Assembly: GCF_003813865.1 (NCBI RefSeq) | Contig: NZ_RMVG01000003.1 | Location: 428,267 to 492,266, forward strand | DNA length: 64,000 nucleotides | Origin: Candidatus Pantoea deserta | Lineage (GTDB): Bacteria > Pseudomonadota > Gammaproteobacteria > Enterobacterales > Enterobacteriaceae | Direction: 5' to 3' | Shown: piece after piece, positions 10,511 through 20,731 of the stretch | How the letters are laid out: the number at the start of each line of letters is the position of its first letter | How positions within the stretch are numbered: position 1 is the first letter of the stretch | Program-made: the position numbers and the translations under genes | Notes under the pieces: generated by a model | The model's database searches: none | What the model was told of the DNA's origin: nothing | The model's input: only the letters and a program-made list of their open reading frames with translations

Positions 10511-13192
10511 ATGTCGGAAACCCTACGCGAACAGAGTCAGGACACGCTACAGGTCGACGAGCAGCAGTATCATATTTTTAGTCTTCCCCGCGCCGCCCAA
10601 CACCTCGGCAGTATTGAACGCCTTCCTAAATCGCTAAAAGTGCTGCTGGAAAATCTGCTGCGCTGGCAGGATGGCGACTCTGTGACTGAAGAAGATATTC
10701 GCGCGCTGGTGGCCTGGCAGCAGGATGCTCACGCCGACCGGGAAATCGCCTATCGGCCTGCACGCGTATTAATGCAGGATTTTACCGGGGTGCCTGCGGT
10801 AGTGGATCTGGCGGCAATGCGTGAAGCCGTTAAGCGACTGGGCGGCGATGTGGCGAAAGTGAACCCACTGTCGCCGGTTGACCTGGTGATTGACCACTCG
10901 GTGACGGTTGACCGCTTCGGCGATGACAGCGCCTTTGAAGAGAATGTGCAGCTGGAGATGGAACGTAACCACGAGCGCTACGTCTTTTTACGCTGGGGCC
11001 AGAAAGCCTTTAATAAATTCCGCGTCGTGCCGCCCGGCACCGGCATCTGTCATCAGGTTAACCTGGAATATCTGGGCAAATCGGTCTGGCACGAACAAAT
11101 TGACGGCAAACAGTTCGCCTGGCCCGATACGCTGGTCGGCACCGATTCCCATACCACAATGATCAACGCGCTGGGCGTACTCGGGTGGGGCGTCGGCGGC
11201 ATAGAAGCCGAGGCGGCGATGCTGGGACAGCCGGTTTCAATGCTGATCCCGGATGTGGTCGGCTTTAAGCTGACGGGTAAATTACGGCCGGGGATTACCG
11301 CGACCGATCTGGTCCTCACCGTTACGCAGATGCTGCGTAAGCACGGCGTGGTCGGCAAATTTGTTGAGTTTTATGGCGATGGTCTGGCCGATCTGCCGCT
11401 TGCGGATCGCGCGACCATTGCCAATATGGCCCCTGAATATGGCGCCACCTGCGGCTTCTTCCCGATCGATGACGTTACGCTGGGCTACCTGACGCTAACG
11501 GGTCGCGATGCCGAACAGGTTGCGCTGGTTGAAGCCTTTGCGAAAACGCAGGGACTGTGGCGTAACCCCGGTGACGAACCCATCTTCACCAGCTCGCTGT
11601 CGCTGGATATGCATGAAGTTGAGTCCAGCATTGCCGGTCCTAAACGTCCACAGGATCGCGTTGCGCTTGGTGACGTGCCCGCCGCGTTTAACGCCAGCAA
11701 TGAGCTGGAGGTTAATCATACCCAGCCGGTGCATAAAACGGTCACCTATACCGACAGCGAGACGGGCCTGAGTCATGAGCTGGAAGATGGCGCGGTGGTA
11801 ATCAGCGCCATTACTTCCTGCACCAATACCTCTAACCCCAGCGTATTGATGGCGGCTGGCCTGCTGGCGAAAAAGGCGGTTGAGCGCGGACTGAAGCGTC
11901 AGCCCTGGGTGAAAGCCTCGCTGGCGCCAGGTTCCAAAGTGGTTTCCGACTACCTGGCCGTCGCGCAGCTGACGCCTTATCTCGATAAGCTCGGCTTTAA
12001 CCTGGTGGGGTATGGCTGCACCACCTGCATCGGCAACTCCGGGCCGCTGCCTGATGAAATTGAAGCGGCGATCAAACAGGGCGACATCACCGTCGGGGCG
12101 GTGCTCTCCGGTAACCGCAACTTCGAAGGCCGTATTCATCCGCTGGTAAAAACCAACTGGCTGGCGTCGCCGCCTCTGGTGGTTGCTTACGCGCTGGCGG
12201 GAAACATGAAGGTCAACCTGCAAACGGAACCGCTGGGTCAGGATCGTCAGGGCAGGGATGTTTTCCTGAAAGACATCTGGCCATCGCCAGAAGAGATCGC
12301 CACGGCAGTGCAGCAGGTCACCAGCGACATGTTCCATAAAGAGTATGCCGAAGTGTTCTACGGCACGCAGGAGTGGCAGCAGATCAAGGTGAGCGAAGCG
12401 GCCACCTACGCCTGGGATGAGGGATCGACCTATATTCGCCTGTCGCCTTTCTTTGATGATATGGAGCGCGAGCCGAAGCCGGTGCAGGACATCAAGGGCG
12501 CGCGCGTACTGGCGATGCTGGGCGATTCGGTTACGACCGACCATATCTCTCCGGCGGGCAGCATTAAGGCCGACAGCCCGGCGGGGCGCTATCTTCAGGC
12601 GCACGGCGTCGATCGCGCTGACTTTAACTCCTACGGCTCCCGCCGCGGCAACCATGAAGTGATGATGCGCGGCACCTTCGCCAATATCCGTATTCGTAAC
12701 GAAATGGTGCCGGGCGTGGAAGGCGGCTATACCCGGCATATTCCCAGCGGCGAGCAGCTGGCCATCTATGATGCGGCGATGAAGTATCAGGAAGAAGGAA
12801 CGCCGCTGGCGGTCATTGCCGGTAAAGAGTATGGCTCCGGCTCCAGCCGCGACTGGGCAGCGAAAGGCCCGCGTTTGCAGGGCGTACGGGTGGTAATCGC
12901 CGAATCCTTTGAGCGTATCCACCGTTCTAACCTGATTGGTATGGGTATTTTGCCGCTGGAGTTTGCGCCAGGCACCACGCGCAAAACCTTGCAGCTGACT
13001 GGGGAAGAGCTGTTTGACATTGAAAATCTTGCGCAGCTGCAACCGGGATGCACGGTCAAGGTTACCATGACGCGCCCGGACGGCACGCAGGAGACGCTGG
13101 AAACGCGCTGCCGTATCGATACCGGTAATGAGCTGACCTATTACCGCAACGACGGCATCCTGCACTATGTCATTCGCAATATGCTGAACTAA
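10511..13192 (+). CDS. acnA: aconitate hydratase A
   Basis: Converts citrate to isocitrate via cis-aconitate in the TCA and glyoxylate cycles; in enterobacteria this is the stress and stationary-phase isozyme. 893 residues (E. coli 891). The [4Fe-4S] ligands are C437 ([10 protein letters not shown]), C503 and C506 ([10 protein letters not shown]). The C-terminal swivel domain carries [13 protein letters not shown] and [14 protein letters not shown] strong AAAGGAGGAG site precedes the ATG. ribA lies convergent downstream. Confidence 0.98.
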   Translation: MSETLREQSQDTLQVDEQQYHIFSLPRAAQHLGSIERLPKSLKVLLENLLRWQDGDSVTEEDIRALVAWQQDAHADREIAYRPARVLMQDFTGVPAVVDLAAMREAVKRLGGDVAKVNPLSPVDLVIDHSVTVDRFGDDSAFEENVQLEMERNHERYVFLRWGQKAFNKFRVVPPGTGICHQVNLEYLGKSVWHEQIDGKQFAWPDTLVGTDSHTTMINALGVLGWGVGGIEAEAAMLGQPVSMLIPDVVGFKLTGKLRPGITATDLVLTVTQMLRKHGVVGKFVEFYGDGLADLPLADRATIANMAPEYGATCGFFPIDDVTLGYLTLTGRDAEQVALVEAFAKTQGLWRNPGDEPIFTSSLSLDMHEVESSIAGPKRPQDRVALGDVPAAFNASNELEVNHTQPVHKTVTYTDSETGLSHELEDGAVVISAITSCTNTSNPSVLMAAGLLAKKAVERGLKRQPWVKASLAPGSKVVSDYLAVAQLTPYLDKLGFNLVGYGCTTCIGNSGPLPDEIEAAIKQGDITVGAVLSGNRNFEGRIHPLVKTNWLASPPLVVAYALAGNMKVNLQTEPLGQDRQGRDVFLKDIWPSPEEIATAVQQVTSDMFHKEYAEVFYGTQEWQQIKVSEAATYAWDEGSTYIRLSPFFDDMEREPKPVQDIKGARVLAMLGDSVTTDHISPAGSIKADSPAGRYLQAHGVDRADFNSYGSRRGNHEVMMRGTFANIRIRNEMVPGVEGGYTRHIPSGEQLAIYDAAMKYQEEGTPLAVIAGKEYGSGSSRDWAAKGPRLQGVRVVIAESFERIHRSNLIGMGILPLEFAPGTTRKTLQLTGEELFDIENLAQLQPGCTVKVTMTRPDGTQETLETRCRIDTGNELTYYRNDGILHYVIRNMLN

Positions 13193-13195
13193 AGA

Positions 13196-13226
13196 AAACG
13201 CCGGGCAATGCCCGGCGTTTCTTTTT
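13196..13226 (+). terminator. terminator of acnA
   Basis: AAACGCCGGGC/GCCCGGCGTTT, perfect 11-bp arms with a 3-base loop, then CTTTTT. The remaining bases to 13419 show nothing recognisable. Confidence 0.9.
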
Positions 13227-13419
13227 CCGTCTGACAGCGATCGCGAAGCGCGCGTTTCGACCTGCGTAAAACGGATCTCTGTTTAAAACGCGTCCGTTAA
13301 CGAACCGGCGCATTGCGTCACGCCTAACGCCGTCCGGGGTTATTCTCCCCGCCGCATAGCGCGCGGTGCTTCACGCCGTGCGATCTGTGTCTTAGCCGCC
13401 GGGCGCTAAACCAGTTCTG

Positions 13420-14016
13420 CTATTCAGACCTGGGCAGCAAATGGCCCATCTTCTCGGCTTTAGTATCCAGATAGTGCGCATTTTTCGGGTTACGGCCCAC
13501 GATCAGCGGCACGCGCTCAACGATATTGATGCCGGCTTCCGTAAGGATCTCGACTTTACGCGGGTTATTGGTCAGCAACCGCACCTCGTTCACCCCCAGC
13601 AGTTTAAACATATCGGCGCACAGCGTGAAATCGCGCTCGTCAGCGGCAAAACCCAGCTGGTGGTTCGCCTCGACGGTATCGTAGCCTTTATCCTGTAGCG
13701 CATAGGCGCGGATCTTATTCAGTAAACCGATGTTGCGGCCTTCCTGACGATGATACAGCAGCACGCCGCGGCCCTCTTCGGCAATGGCGTTAAGCGCCGC
13801 TTCCAGCTGAAACCCACAATCGCAGCGTAAACTGAACAGCGCGTCGCCGGTCAGGCATTCCGAATGGACGCGCGCCAGCACGGGCGTGTTATCGCTGATG
13901 TCGCCGTAAACCAGCGCGACGTGATCGTGACCGGTTGCCAGTTCTTCAAAACCTACCATGAGGAAATCGCCCCAGGGCGTGGGCAGTTTGGCTTCTGCCA
14001 CCCGTTTAAGCTGCAT
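13420..14016 (-). CDS. ribA: GTP cyclohydrolase II
   Basis: First step of riboflavin synthesis: GTP to 2,5-diamino-6-ribosylamino-pyrimidinone phosphate, formate and pyrophosphate. 198 residues, beginning [18 protein letters not shown] as in E. coli (196 aa). Zinc ligands C54, C65 and C67 are in [25 protein letters not shown] carries active-site residues. The frame is open 47 codons further upstream, but the family start at 14016 is used. This is a stand-alone RibA without a RibB domain. Confidence 0.97.
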   Translation of the reverse strand: MQLKRVAEAKLPTPWGDFLMVGFEELATGHDHVALVYGDISDNTPVLARVHSECLTGDALFSLRCDCGFQLEAALNAIAEEGRGVLLYHRQEGRNIGLLNKIRAYALQDKGYDTVEANHQLGFAADERDFTLCADMFKLLGVNEVRLLTNNPRKVEILTEAGINIVERVPLIVGRNPKNAHYLDTKAEKMGHLLPRSE

Positions 14017-14244
14017 GTGACTCTCCAGAACCTTCAGAGGATGCGCTATTCTAAAACAGCGCACAGGCCAGTATGGCCTGAAAAAATTGACAATATTGTG
14101 CCACAACGTGAAGTTAGGCTGGTAATTTGTCGGAACGATTGTAGTGATAAAGCACAATTATCCAATGCGCAACAGGTTATGTTATTATTTTTAAAGATAA
14201 AGTTATTATCAGACGGTGACTAACCGCCGTGGCGAGGAAAAAGG

Positions 14245-15009
14245 ATGCTGGAAATTTTACGTCGTACCACGGCAGGTATGCTGCTGCTGCTGATCATACC
14301 GGTTGCGGTCTGGCTGTCTGGATGGCAATGGCAGCCTGGGGAAAGCAATACGCTGCTGCGTTTTCTTTTCTGGATGACGGAAACGGTGACCCGTCCCTGG
14401 GGAACCCTGACCAGCGCGCTGCTCAGCCTGTGGGTGTTGTGGTGTCTGCGTTTTCGCCTCAAGCCGGCCTTACTGCTGCTGATCATCATGAATGCGACGA
14501 TCCTCAGCGGCCAGTACACCAAATCCTATATTAAAGATCAGGTGCAGGAGCCGCGCCCCTATGTGGTCTGGCTGGAGCATCATCACGGGCTGGACGAGCG
14601 CGAGTTTTACAGCATGACGCGTAAAGAACGCAGCCAGCGCGTGGATGAGCTGCTTGCCAGCGACCAGCTGCTGCCGGGCTGGCTGAAGCGTCACTGGGCG
14701 TTTGAAACCGGTTTCGCCTTTCCTTCCGGCCACACGCTGTTTGCCGCCAGCTGGGCATTGCTGGCGATTGGTCTGCTCTGGCCGCGCCGCCGCTATATCA
14801 CGATTGCTGTTATTGGCGTCTGGGCCGGCGCGGTTATGGCCAGCCGACTGCTGCTGGGGATGCACTGGCCGGGGGATCTGGCAGTGGCGGTGTTTCTCTC
14901 CTGGATTCTGGTCTCGCTGGCCACCTGGCTGGCGCAGCGCTTCTGCGGGCCGCTCACCTTACCGCCGGAAGAGCGAAAGGAAGTGTCACAGCGGGAAAGT
15001 GGATTGTAA
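14245..15009 (+). CDS. pgpB: phosphatidylglycerophosphatase B / undecaprenyl-PP phosphatase
   Basis: Inner-membrane PAP2-family phosphatase that acts on phosphatidylglycerophosphate, phosphatidate and undecaprenyl pyrophosphate. 254 residues, as in E. coli. Signature motifs in order: KDQVQEPRP (98-105), FPSGH with H163, and SRLLLGMHWPGD with H207, the two catalytic histidines at the E. coli positions. Six membrane segments are apparent. GAGGAAAAAGG precedes the start. Confidence 0.96.
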   Translation: MLEILRRTTAGMLLLLIIPVAVWLSGWQWQPGESNTLLRFLFWMTETVTRPWGTLTSALLSLWVLWCLRFRLKPALLLLIIMNATILSGQYTKSYIKDQVQEPRPYVVWLEHHHGLDEREFYSMTRKERSQRVDELLASDQLLPGWLKRHWAFETGFAFPSGHTLFAASWALLAIGLLWPRRRYITIAVIGVWAGAVMASRLLLGMHWPGDLAVAVFLSWILVSLATWLAQRFCGPLTLPPEERKEVSQRESGL

Positions 15010-15137
15010 TTCGGTGATTTATCCCCATATTATTGATTGCGCTTGCGTAAAAGCCATTCGCCTGGCGTTGCAGGGAGCAGCAATGTTGCCGCTTTTTTGG
15101 CATACTTCTACCAGATAACCTCACAACAGGATGCACT

Positions 15138-15446
15138 GTGAAATATTTGCTGATTTTCTTAGTGGTATTGGTCATTTTCATTATTTCCGTCACCTTAGGC
15201 GCGCACAACGACCAGGTCATCACCTTCAACTATCTGCTGGCGCAGGGCGAATTTCGCATTTCTACGCTGCTGGCTGCCCTGTTTGGCGCAGGCTTTGTCC
15301 TGGGCTGGGCCATTTGCGGACTTTTCTGGCTCCGGGTACGCGTCTCGCTGGGGCATGCGCAGCGCAAAATCAAACGTATGCAGAGCCAGCTGGATAAAAG
15401 TAATCAGCCCGTGACGTCATCGACGTCTGTCGCGGGTCGGGAATAA
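15138..15446 (+). CDS. lapA: lipopolysaccharide assembly protein A
   Basis: A 102-residue membrane protein (YciS/LapA, DUF1049). It has two N-terminal helices (about 1-20 and 42-65), the short periplasmic GAHNDQVITFNYLLAQG between them, and a cytoplasmic coiled-coil tail. It works with LapB in balancing LPS synthesis through FtsH-mediated LpxC turnover. lapB starts 6 bp downstream, so this is an operon. Confidence 0.95.
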   Translation: MKYLLIFLVVLVIFIISVTLGAHNDQVITFNYLLAQGEFRISTLLAALFGAGFVLGWAICGLFWLRVRVSLGHAQRKIKRMQSQLDKSNQPVTSSTSVAGRE

Positions 15447-15452
15447 CCCTCC

Positions 15453-16622
15453 ATGCTTGAATTGCTGTTTCTGTTACTGCCCGTCGCAGCGGCTTATGGC
15501 TGGTATATGGGGCGACGCAGCGCGCAACAGGACAAGCAACAGGAAGCGAGCCGCCTGTCGCGAGATTACGTTGCAGGCGTTAACTTTTTGCTTTCTAACC
15601 AGCAGGATAAAGCGGTCGATCTGTTCCTCGATATGCTTAAAGAGGACAGCGGCGCGGTTGAGGCGCATCTCACGCTGGGAAATCTGTTTCGTTCGCGAGG
15701 CGAGGTGGATCGCGCGATACGCATCCACCAGTCGCTGATGGAAAGCGCCTCCTTAACCTACGATCAGCGCCTGCTGGCTATCCAGCAACTGGGCCGCGAC
15801 TATATGGCCGCCGGACTTTACGATCGTGCGGAAGATATGTTTAAGCAGCTCACGGACGAAACAGATTTTCGCATCGGCGCGCTGCAACAGCTGCTGCTTA
15901 TCCATCAGGCCACCAGCGACTGGCAGCAGGCGATAGAGGTTGCTGAGCGGCTGGTTAAGCTGGGCAAAGATAAGCAGAAGGGCGAAATCGCCCACTTTTA
16001 CTGTGAACTGGCGCTACAGGCGATGAGCAGCGACGATCTGGATCGCGCCATGAGTCTGCTGAAAAAAGGCGAAGCGGCGGATCGCCAGAGCGCGCGCGTC
16101 TCAATCATGATGGGACGTATCCTGATTGAAAAGGGCGAGTATGCGAAAGCCATCGATCACCTTCAGCGCGTGCTGGATCAGGATAAAGAGCTGGTGAGTG
16201 AAACGCTGCCTATGCTGGAGACCTGCTATCAGCGGCTTAATCAGCCTGACGCCTGGGCCGCCTTTCTTCAGCGCTGCGTGGAGGAGAACACCGGCGCGGC
16301 GGCAGAACTCTATATGTCCGATATTCTGGAGCGCCAGGAGGGGCCGGAGTCTGCGCAGCTTTATATTAATCGCCAGCTACAGCGTCATCCCACGATGCGC
16401 GTCTTTCATCGGCTGATGAATTATCACCTGCACGAAGCGGAAGACGGACGCGCCAAAGAGAGTCTGATGGTACTGCGCGATATGGTAGGGGAGCAGATCC
16501 GGACCAAACCACGCTACCGCTGCCAGAAATGTGGCTTTACCGCGCATGCGCTCTACTGGCACTGTCCTTCCTGCCGCACCTGGTCCTCAGTCAAACCGAT
16601 TCGCGGACTTGACGGTCAGTAA
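15453..16622 (+). CDS. lapB: lipopolysaccharide assembly protein B (TPR protein)
   Basis: 389 residues, the E. coli length. An N-terminal membrane anchor (1-20) is followed by about nine TPR units and a C-terminal rubredoxin-type metal site with C357, C360, C371 and C374 (CQKCG...HCPSC). LapB adapts LpxC to the FtsH protease and coordinates LPS assembly. It forms an operon with lapA, and pyrF follows after 200 bp. Confidence 0.97.
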   Translation: MLELLFLLLPVAAAYGWYMGRRSAQQDKQQEASRLSRDYVAGVNFLLSNQQDKAVDLFLDMLKEDSGAVEAHLTLGNLFRSRGEVDRAIRIHQSLMESASLTYDQRLLAIQQLGRDYMAAGLYDRAEDMFKQLTDETDFRIGALQQLLLIHQATSDWQQAIEVAERLVKLGKDKQKGEIAHFYCELALQAMSSDDLDRAMSLLKKGEAADRQSARVSIMMGRILIEKGEYAKAIDHLQRVLDQDKELVSETLPMLETCYQRLNQPDAWAAFLQRCVEENTGAAAELYMSDILERQEGPESAQLYINRQLQRHPTMRVFHRLMNYHLHEAEDGRAKESLMVLRDMVGEQIRTKPRYRCQKCGFTAHALYWHCPSCRTWSSVKPIRGLDGQ

Positions 16623-16824
16623 CGGGCCGCTAAGTCTGCCGCTTTGCTCGCCTTCTTAGTTACAACATACTAAGTAGCGGTCAATACCATTCCGCGCAAC
16701 AGCGTGCAACTTCTCGTCAGGCAGGGCGCTCTGGCGCCGCAAACGTTGTCGCTGGCCTGACGCGCGGGTAGAATGCTTGCCGTTTGTCTCACCCGTCTGT
16801 TGCCGTCTACTACGAGGAAATGCC

Positions 16825-17544
16825 ATGCCCTTATCGCCAACCGTGACCCCATCGCCCATTCTCGTGGCGCTTGATTATCACGATCTCAACAGCGCATTGC
16901 GTTTTGTCGACCAGATTGATCCGCAGAGCTGCCGACTGAAAGTGGGCAAAGAGATGTTTACGCTGTTTGGCCCGACGCTGGTAAAAGATTTGCAGCAGCG
17001 GGGCTTTGAGGTCTTTCTCGACCTTAAATTTCATGACATTCCCAATACCACAGCGCATGCCGTGGCGGCGGCGGCCGATCTTGGCGTCTGGATGGTCAAT
17101 GTGCACGCCAGCGGCGGGGCGCGCATGATGAATGCGGCGCGCGAAGCGCTGCTGCCTTTTGGGAAAGATGCGCCGCTGCTGATTGCGGTAACGGTATTGA
17201 CCAGCATGGACGCCGACGACCTGCGCGGTCTCGGTATTACCCTGTCGCCGGCCGAGCAGGCTGAGCGTCTGGCGAAACTGACGCATGAATGCGGTCTGGA
17301 TGGCGTGGTCTGTTCAGCTCAGGAAGCCACGCGCTTTAAAACGGTTCTTGGCGCGGACTTCAAATTAGTTACGCCTGGGATCCGCCCGGCGGGCAGCGAT
17401 GCCGGCGATCAGCGCCGTATTATGACGCCGCAGCAGGCGAAACAGGCGGGCGTAGACTATATGGTGATCGGACGTCCCATTACCCAGTCAGCCACCCCAG
17501 CCGCCACGCTGTCGGCTATTTTAACCAGCCTTGAGGAGTCCTGA
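16825..17544 (+). CDS. pyrF: orotidine 5'-phosphate decarboxylase
   Basis: Last step of UMP synthesis. A 239-residue TIM barrel. The catalytic motif [10 protein letters not shown] gives D66, K68 and D71; PGIRPAG and GRPITQS form the phosphate site. The start at 16825 follows GAGGAA at 5-bp spacing; the frame upstream to 16777 has no family similarity. It overlaps the yciH start by one base (TGATG), so the two genes are coupled as in E. coli. Confidence 0.97.
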   Translation: MPLSPTVTPSPILVALDYHDLNSALRFVDQIDPQSCRLKVGKEMFTLFGPTLVKDLQQRGFEVFLDLKFHDIPNTTAHAVAAAADLGVWMVNVHASGGARMMNAAREALLPFGKDAPLLIAVTVLTSMDADDLRGLGITLSPAEQAERLAKLTHECGLDGVVCSAQEATRFKTVLGADFKLVTPGIRPAGSDAGDQRRIMTPQQAKQAGVDYMVIGRPITQSATPAATLSAILTSLEES

Positions 17545-17867
17545 TGAGCCGCGATAATCCCCTGGTTTATTCAACAGAGACGGGCCGCATAGCGCAGCCT
17601 GAAGAAAAAACTGAACGCCCAAAAGGCGACGGTATTGTTCGTATTCAGCGTCAGACCAGCGGACGTAAAGGCAAGGGCGTCTGCCTTATCACGGGTCTCG
17701 ATATGGACGATGCGGAGTTGGTCAGGCTGGGCGCTGAGCTAAAGAAAAAGTGCGGCTGCGGCGGTTCAGTTAAAGAGGGCGTCATTGAAATTCAGGGCGA
17801 CAAGCGCGATCTGCTCAAGCAACTACTGGAAGCAAAAGGGCTGAAGGTTAAACTGGCGGGTGGCTAG
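17544..17867 (+). CDS. yciH: YciH, SUI1/eIF1-family translation factor-like protein
   Basis: 107 residues. The SUI1 fold is shown by [22 protein letters not shown] and [20 protein letters not shown], the signature shared with eukaryotic eIF1. In E. coli YciH is implicated in initiation fidelity and in inhibition of translation under stress. It is the second gene of the pyrF operon. No obvious terminator follows. Confidence 0.95.
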   Translation: MSRDNPLVYSTETGRIAQPEEKTERPKGDGIVRIQRQTSGRKGKGVCLITGLDMDDAELVRLGAELKKKCGCGGSVKEGVIEIQGDKRDLLKQLLEAKGLKVKLAGG

Positions 17868-17943
17868 TAAAACGGGCTACAACGGTAGCCCGATAAGTGT
17901 GTAGATGCGCTGCGTAGCCTTATTTTATCAATATCAATCAGCT

Positions 17944-18159
17944 TTAATCGACCTGATGGCCGATAATACCGCCCACTGCTGCGCCGCCCAGGGTACCCAG
18001 CGCGCTGCCGTGCGTTAACACTGAACCACCAATTGCGCCTGCTCCTGCGCCGATAGCGGTGTTACGATCGCGTTTTGACCAGTTTGAACAGCCGCTTAGC
18101 GCGACAACTAAAGTGGTAGCCAAAACGGTGGCGGTAATACGTTTCATGGTTGTTGTCAT
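17944..18159 (-). CDS. osmB: osmotically inducible lipoprotein OsmB
   Basis: 71 residues. A type II signal peptide ends in lipobox LSGC, with lipidated C24. The mature part is SNWSKRDRNTAIGAGAGAIG followed by a glycine-zipper helix (GTLGGAAVGGIIGH), closely resembling E. coli OsmB. It is outer-membrane anchored. The ATG at 18159 follows AAGGAGAAGTT; an internal ATG at 18147 is less likely. Confidence 0.95.
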   Translation of the reverse strand: MTTTMKRITATVLATTLVVALSGCSNWSKRDRNTAIGAGAGAIGGSVLTHGSALGTLGGAAVGGIIGHQVD

Positions 18160-18196
18160 AACTTCTCCTTGGTTGTGCTCACAGAGGCAACGTCCT

Positions 18197-18204
18197 AAGT
18201 ATAG
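18197..18204 (-). promoter_or_regulatory. sigma-S-like -10 element of osmB
   Basis: CTATACTT on the minus strand, about 40 bp upstream of osmB. This fits the sigma-S consensus, and E. coli osmB has a sigma-S promoter. Inference from one element only. Confidence 0.4.
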
Positions 18205-18510
18205 GTGGTTTTTTCCTCTGGTCTGTTATCTGCTCCGATTACGCCATCGCTTCTTCCATGAAGATGCCGATCTGCCTTTCACTCTGGACAATGTGGTCTC
18301 GAGCAGATAAACGCGGGCGGAAAATAGATCCGTCCATTGCGTGAGGGGATTCTATGCTTTATGCAAATTTTCCGAAGAGGGAAGATTCCTAATTCACGCC
18401 ACATTTTTCACTTTTTAGCTGTTTCCGCCTGCTTATCCAGCTATTCGCTCCATAACGTTTTTGCGCGACGCCTGCACAATTTCAGGAATAAATCAGAGCA
18501 GGAGAATGCA
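18205..18510. other. osmB/araD divergent gap
   Basis: About 300 bp without a supported gene. An in-frame upstream extension of araD (from 18337) is open but not family-like. No AraC or KdgR site was recognised. Confidence 0.4.
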
Positions 18511-19212
18511 ATGCTGGAACAACTCAAACAGCAGGTTCTGGAAGCAAACCTGGACTTGCCGCGCTACAACCTTGTGACCTTTACCTGGGGAAACGTCAGC
18601 GCCGTCGATCGGGAACAGGGGGTGCTGGTCATTAAACCTTCTGGCGTGAGCTATGCCAGCATGAAACGCGACGATATGGTGGTGGTCGATCTCGCCAGCG
18701 GACAGGTTATCGAGGGCGACAAACGTCCTTCGTCCGATACCGCGACGCACCGCGCGCTCTATCTGGCCTGGCCTGAAACCGGCGGCATCGTCCATACGCA
18801 TTCACGTCACGCCACCATCTGGGCGCAGGCCGGTCGGGCGATCCCGGCGTGGGGAACCACGCATGCCGATGACTTTTACGGCGAGATACCCTGCACCCGC
18901 GCCATGCGCGACGAAGAAATTCACAACGACTATGAATGGAATACCGGCAGGGTCATTATTGAAACTTTCGCCCAGCGCGAACTGTCGCCCAGCGCTATTC
19001 CGGCAGTGCTGGTAAATTCCCACGGGCCGTTTGCCTGGGGGCGTGACGCGCACGCGGCGGTGCATAGCGCCGTGGTGCTGGAGGAGGTTGCCTATATGGG
19101 GCTGTTCAGCCAGCAGCTGCGCGCCGATCTGCCGCCTATCAATCAGGCGCTGCTCGACCTACACTATCAGCGGAAACATGGCGAAAACGCCTGGTATGGC
19201 CAGAAAGCCTAA
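18511..19212 (+). CDS. araD: L-ribulose-5-phosphate 4-epimerase
   Basis: Class II aldolase-family enzyme converting L-ribulose-5-P to D-xylulose-5-P. 233 residues (E. coli AraD 231). Zinc ligands H95 and H97 (IVHTHSRH) and H171 (VNSHGPF) sit at the E. coli positions; PSSDT carries D76. It is closer to AraD than to UlaF/SgbE by the N-terminus [17 protein letters not shown]. Odd: no araA, araB or araC is nearby. It sits in the slot where E. coli has yciT, followed by its own terminator. AGGAGA precedes the ATG. Confidence 0.9.
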   Translation: MLEQLKQQVLEANLDLPRYNLVTFTWGNVSAVDREQGVLVIKPSGVSYASMKRDDMVVVDLASGQVIEGDKRPSSDTATHRALYLAWPETGGIVHTHSRHATIWAQAGRAIPAWGTTHADDFYGEIPCTRAMRDEEIHNDYEWNTGRVIIETFAQRELSPSAIPAVLVNSHGPFAWGRDAHAAVHSAVVLEEVAYMGLFSQQLRADLPPINQALLDLHYQRKHGENAWYGQKA

Positions 19213-19323
19213 CCTGGCTCGCCTGCGTCTATCCAGAGCTGCTTCTGAACGCTGCGGCGACTCTCTTGACCACGCCAGACGGCACTCGCCGCGACGCAAA
19301 TGCGTCAGTATCCGTCCCGCAAC

Positions 19324-19356
19324 AGACGCGCCTCAGCATTGGGGCGCGTCTTTTTT
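19324..19356 (+). terminator. terminator after araD
   Basis: AGACGCGCC/GGCGCGTCT, 9-bp arms with a 10-base loop, then six T. It lies 110 bp after the araD stop. Confidence 0.8.
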
Positions 19357-19482
19357 ATGCCGTGCGCGCCGAGGCGGCAGTCGCATCCGCTCTCCAGCTT
19401 TTGTGGGATGCAGGCAGTCATAACGGCGGCTTCAGGCCTGGTATGGCGACTCCGATCAATTTTATGAAACATAACACTCACA

Positions 19483-19507
19483 AAAATTAAAACAGCGTTT
19501 CAATTTT
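19483..19507. promoter_or_regulatory. KdgR-like operator upstream of kdgT
   Basis: Arms AAAATTAAAAC and GTTTCAATTTT, one mismatch, separated by AGC; 100 bp before the kdgT start. This agrees with the AT-rich GAAAC-N3-GTTTC-type boxes bound by KdgR in enterobacterial pectin and ketodeoxygluconate genes. The regulator itself is not in the window. Confidence 0.6.
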
Positions 19508-19607
19508 GTGCGTGATCACTGTTTTCCCCTCACTCTCACCGTATGTTGCTGTCAGCGCCTTCGGGCATAACAACGCATCTCCCTCTGGACAGCAAAGGCG
19601 ATTCCCT

Positions 19608-20591
19608 ATGCATATCAAACGTGCTATCGACAAAATTCCCGGCGGTATGATGTTAATCCCGCTTTTTATCGGCGCGCTTTGTCATACGTTTTCTCCGGGC
19701 GCGGGTAAGTATCTCGGTTCATTTACCAATGGCCTGATGACCGGCACGGTGCCGATCCTGGCCGTCTGGTTCTTCTGTATGGGCGCGTCAATCAAACTCA
19801 GCGCCACCGGCACCGTGCTGCGCAAATCCGGTACGCTGGTCCTTACCAAAATCGCCGTGGCCTGGGTGGTAGCCGCCATTGCGTCGCGCGTGGTGCCGGA
19901 AAACGGGGTGGAAGTCGGGATGTTCGCCGGGTTATCGACGCTGGCGCTGGTTGCCGCGATGGACATGACCAATGGCGGCCTCTACGCCTCGATCATGCAG
20001 CAGTACGGCAGCAAAGAGGAGGCGGGGGCCTTTGTGCTGATGTCGCTGGAGTCCGGGCCGTTAATGACCATGGTGATCCTTGGCACGGCGGGCATCGCCT
20101 CGTTTGAACCGCATGTATTTGTCGGCGCCGTGCTGCCATTCCTGGTCGGCTTTGTGCTCGGCAATCTGGATGCGGAGCTGCGGGAATTTTTTGGCAAGGC
20201 CGTGCATACCCTGATCCCTTTCTTCGCCTTTGCGTTAGGCAACACCATCGACCTGACGGTGATTGCGCAGACCGGCTTACTGGGCATTATGCTGGGCGTC
20301 TCGGTGATTATCGTGACCGGCATTCCGTTGATTCTTGCCGATCGCCTGATTGGCGGCGGGGATGGCACCGCCGGTATCGCCGCATCCAGTACCGCAGGGG
20401 CAGCGGTAGCCACGCCGGTGCTGATCGCCGAAATGCTGCCGCAGTTTAAACCGGTCGCGCCAGCCGCCACCGCGCTGGTCGCCACCTCGGTTATCGTCAC
20501 GTCAGTATTGGTGCCAGTCATTACTGCCATTTATTCAAAACGCGTTAAGCGTTCCCGCGCTGCGGTTGGGCAACGTGCGGCAATCAAGTAA
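19608..20591 (+). CDS. kdgT: 2-keto-3-deoxygluconate:H+ symporter
   Basis: 327-residue inner-membrane permease bringing in 2-keto-3-deoxygluconate, a breakdown product of pectate and hexuronates. Near-identical blocks to E. coli KdgT are seen: the N-terminal [60 protein letters not shown] and [14 protein letters not shown]. About ten helices. The start [15 protein letters not shown] is chosen over an open upstream extension to 19506. No kdgK or kdgA is adjacent. Confidence 0.96.
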   Translation: MHIKRAIDKIPGGMMLIPLFIGALCHTFSPGAGKYLGSFTNGLMTGTVPILAVWFFCMGASIKLSATGTVLRKSGTLVLTKIAVAWVVAAIASRVVPENGVEVGMFAGLSTLALVAAMDMTNGGLYASIMQQYGSKEEAGAFVLMSLESGPLMTMVILGTAGIASFEPHVFVGAVLPFLVGFVLGNLDAELREFFGKAVHTLIPFFAFALGNTIDLTVIAQTGLLGIMLGVSVIIVTGIPLILADRLIGGGDGTAGIAASSTAGAAVATPVLIAEMLPQFKPVAPAATALVATSVIVTSVLVPVITAIYSKRVKRSRAAVGQRAAIK

Positions 20592-20605
20592 CCCCGCTTA
20601 AGCTT

Positions 20606-20625
20606 CCCCGACGCCCGTGTCGGGG
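20606..20625 (+). terminator. weak hairpin after kdgT
   Basis: CCCCGAC/GTCGGGG with a 6-base loop. No proper T-run follows, so termination by this element alone is doubtful. Confidence 0.35.
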
Positions 20626-20731
20626 ATCTCTCTGGATTTTACTTTATAAATCAATCTCTCATTTGGTCTGGCCTCTGTCTGCATTACGCTGATATGGCGT
20701 TTAACGCATCAAATAAACAGAGGATGAGACA

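Noticed and set aside
11495..13165. 556-codon open frame antisense to acnA
   Set aside because: Shadow of the aconitase coding strand; no recognisable protein features.
18337..18510. N-terminal extension of araD from ATG 18337
   Set aside because: The added residues are not family-like; AGGAGA and the conserved MLEQLKQQV start lie at 18511.
19508..19525. GTGATCAC palindrome as a CRP site for kdgT
   Set aside because: The half-site spacing is four rather than six bases, so it does not fit the CRP consensus.
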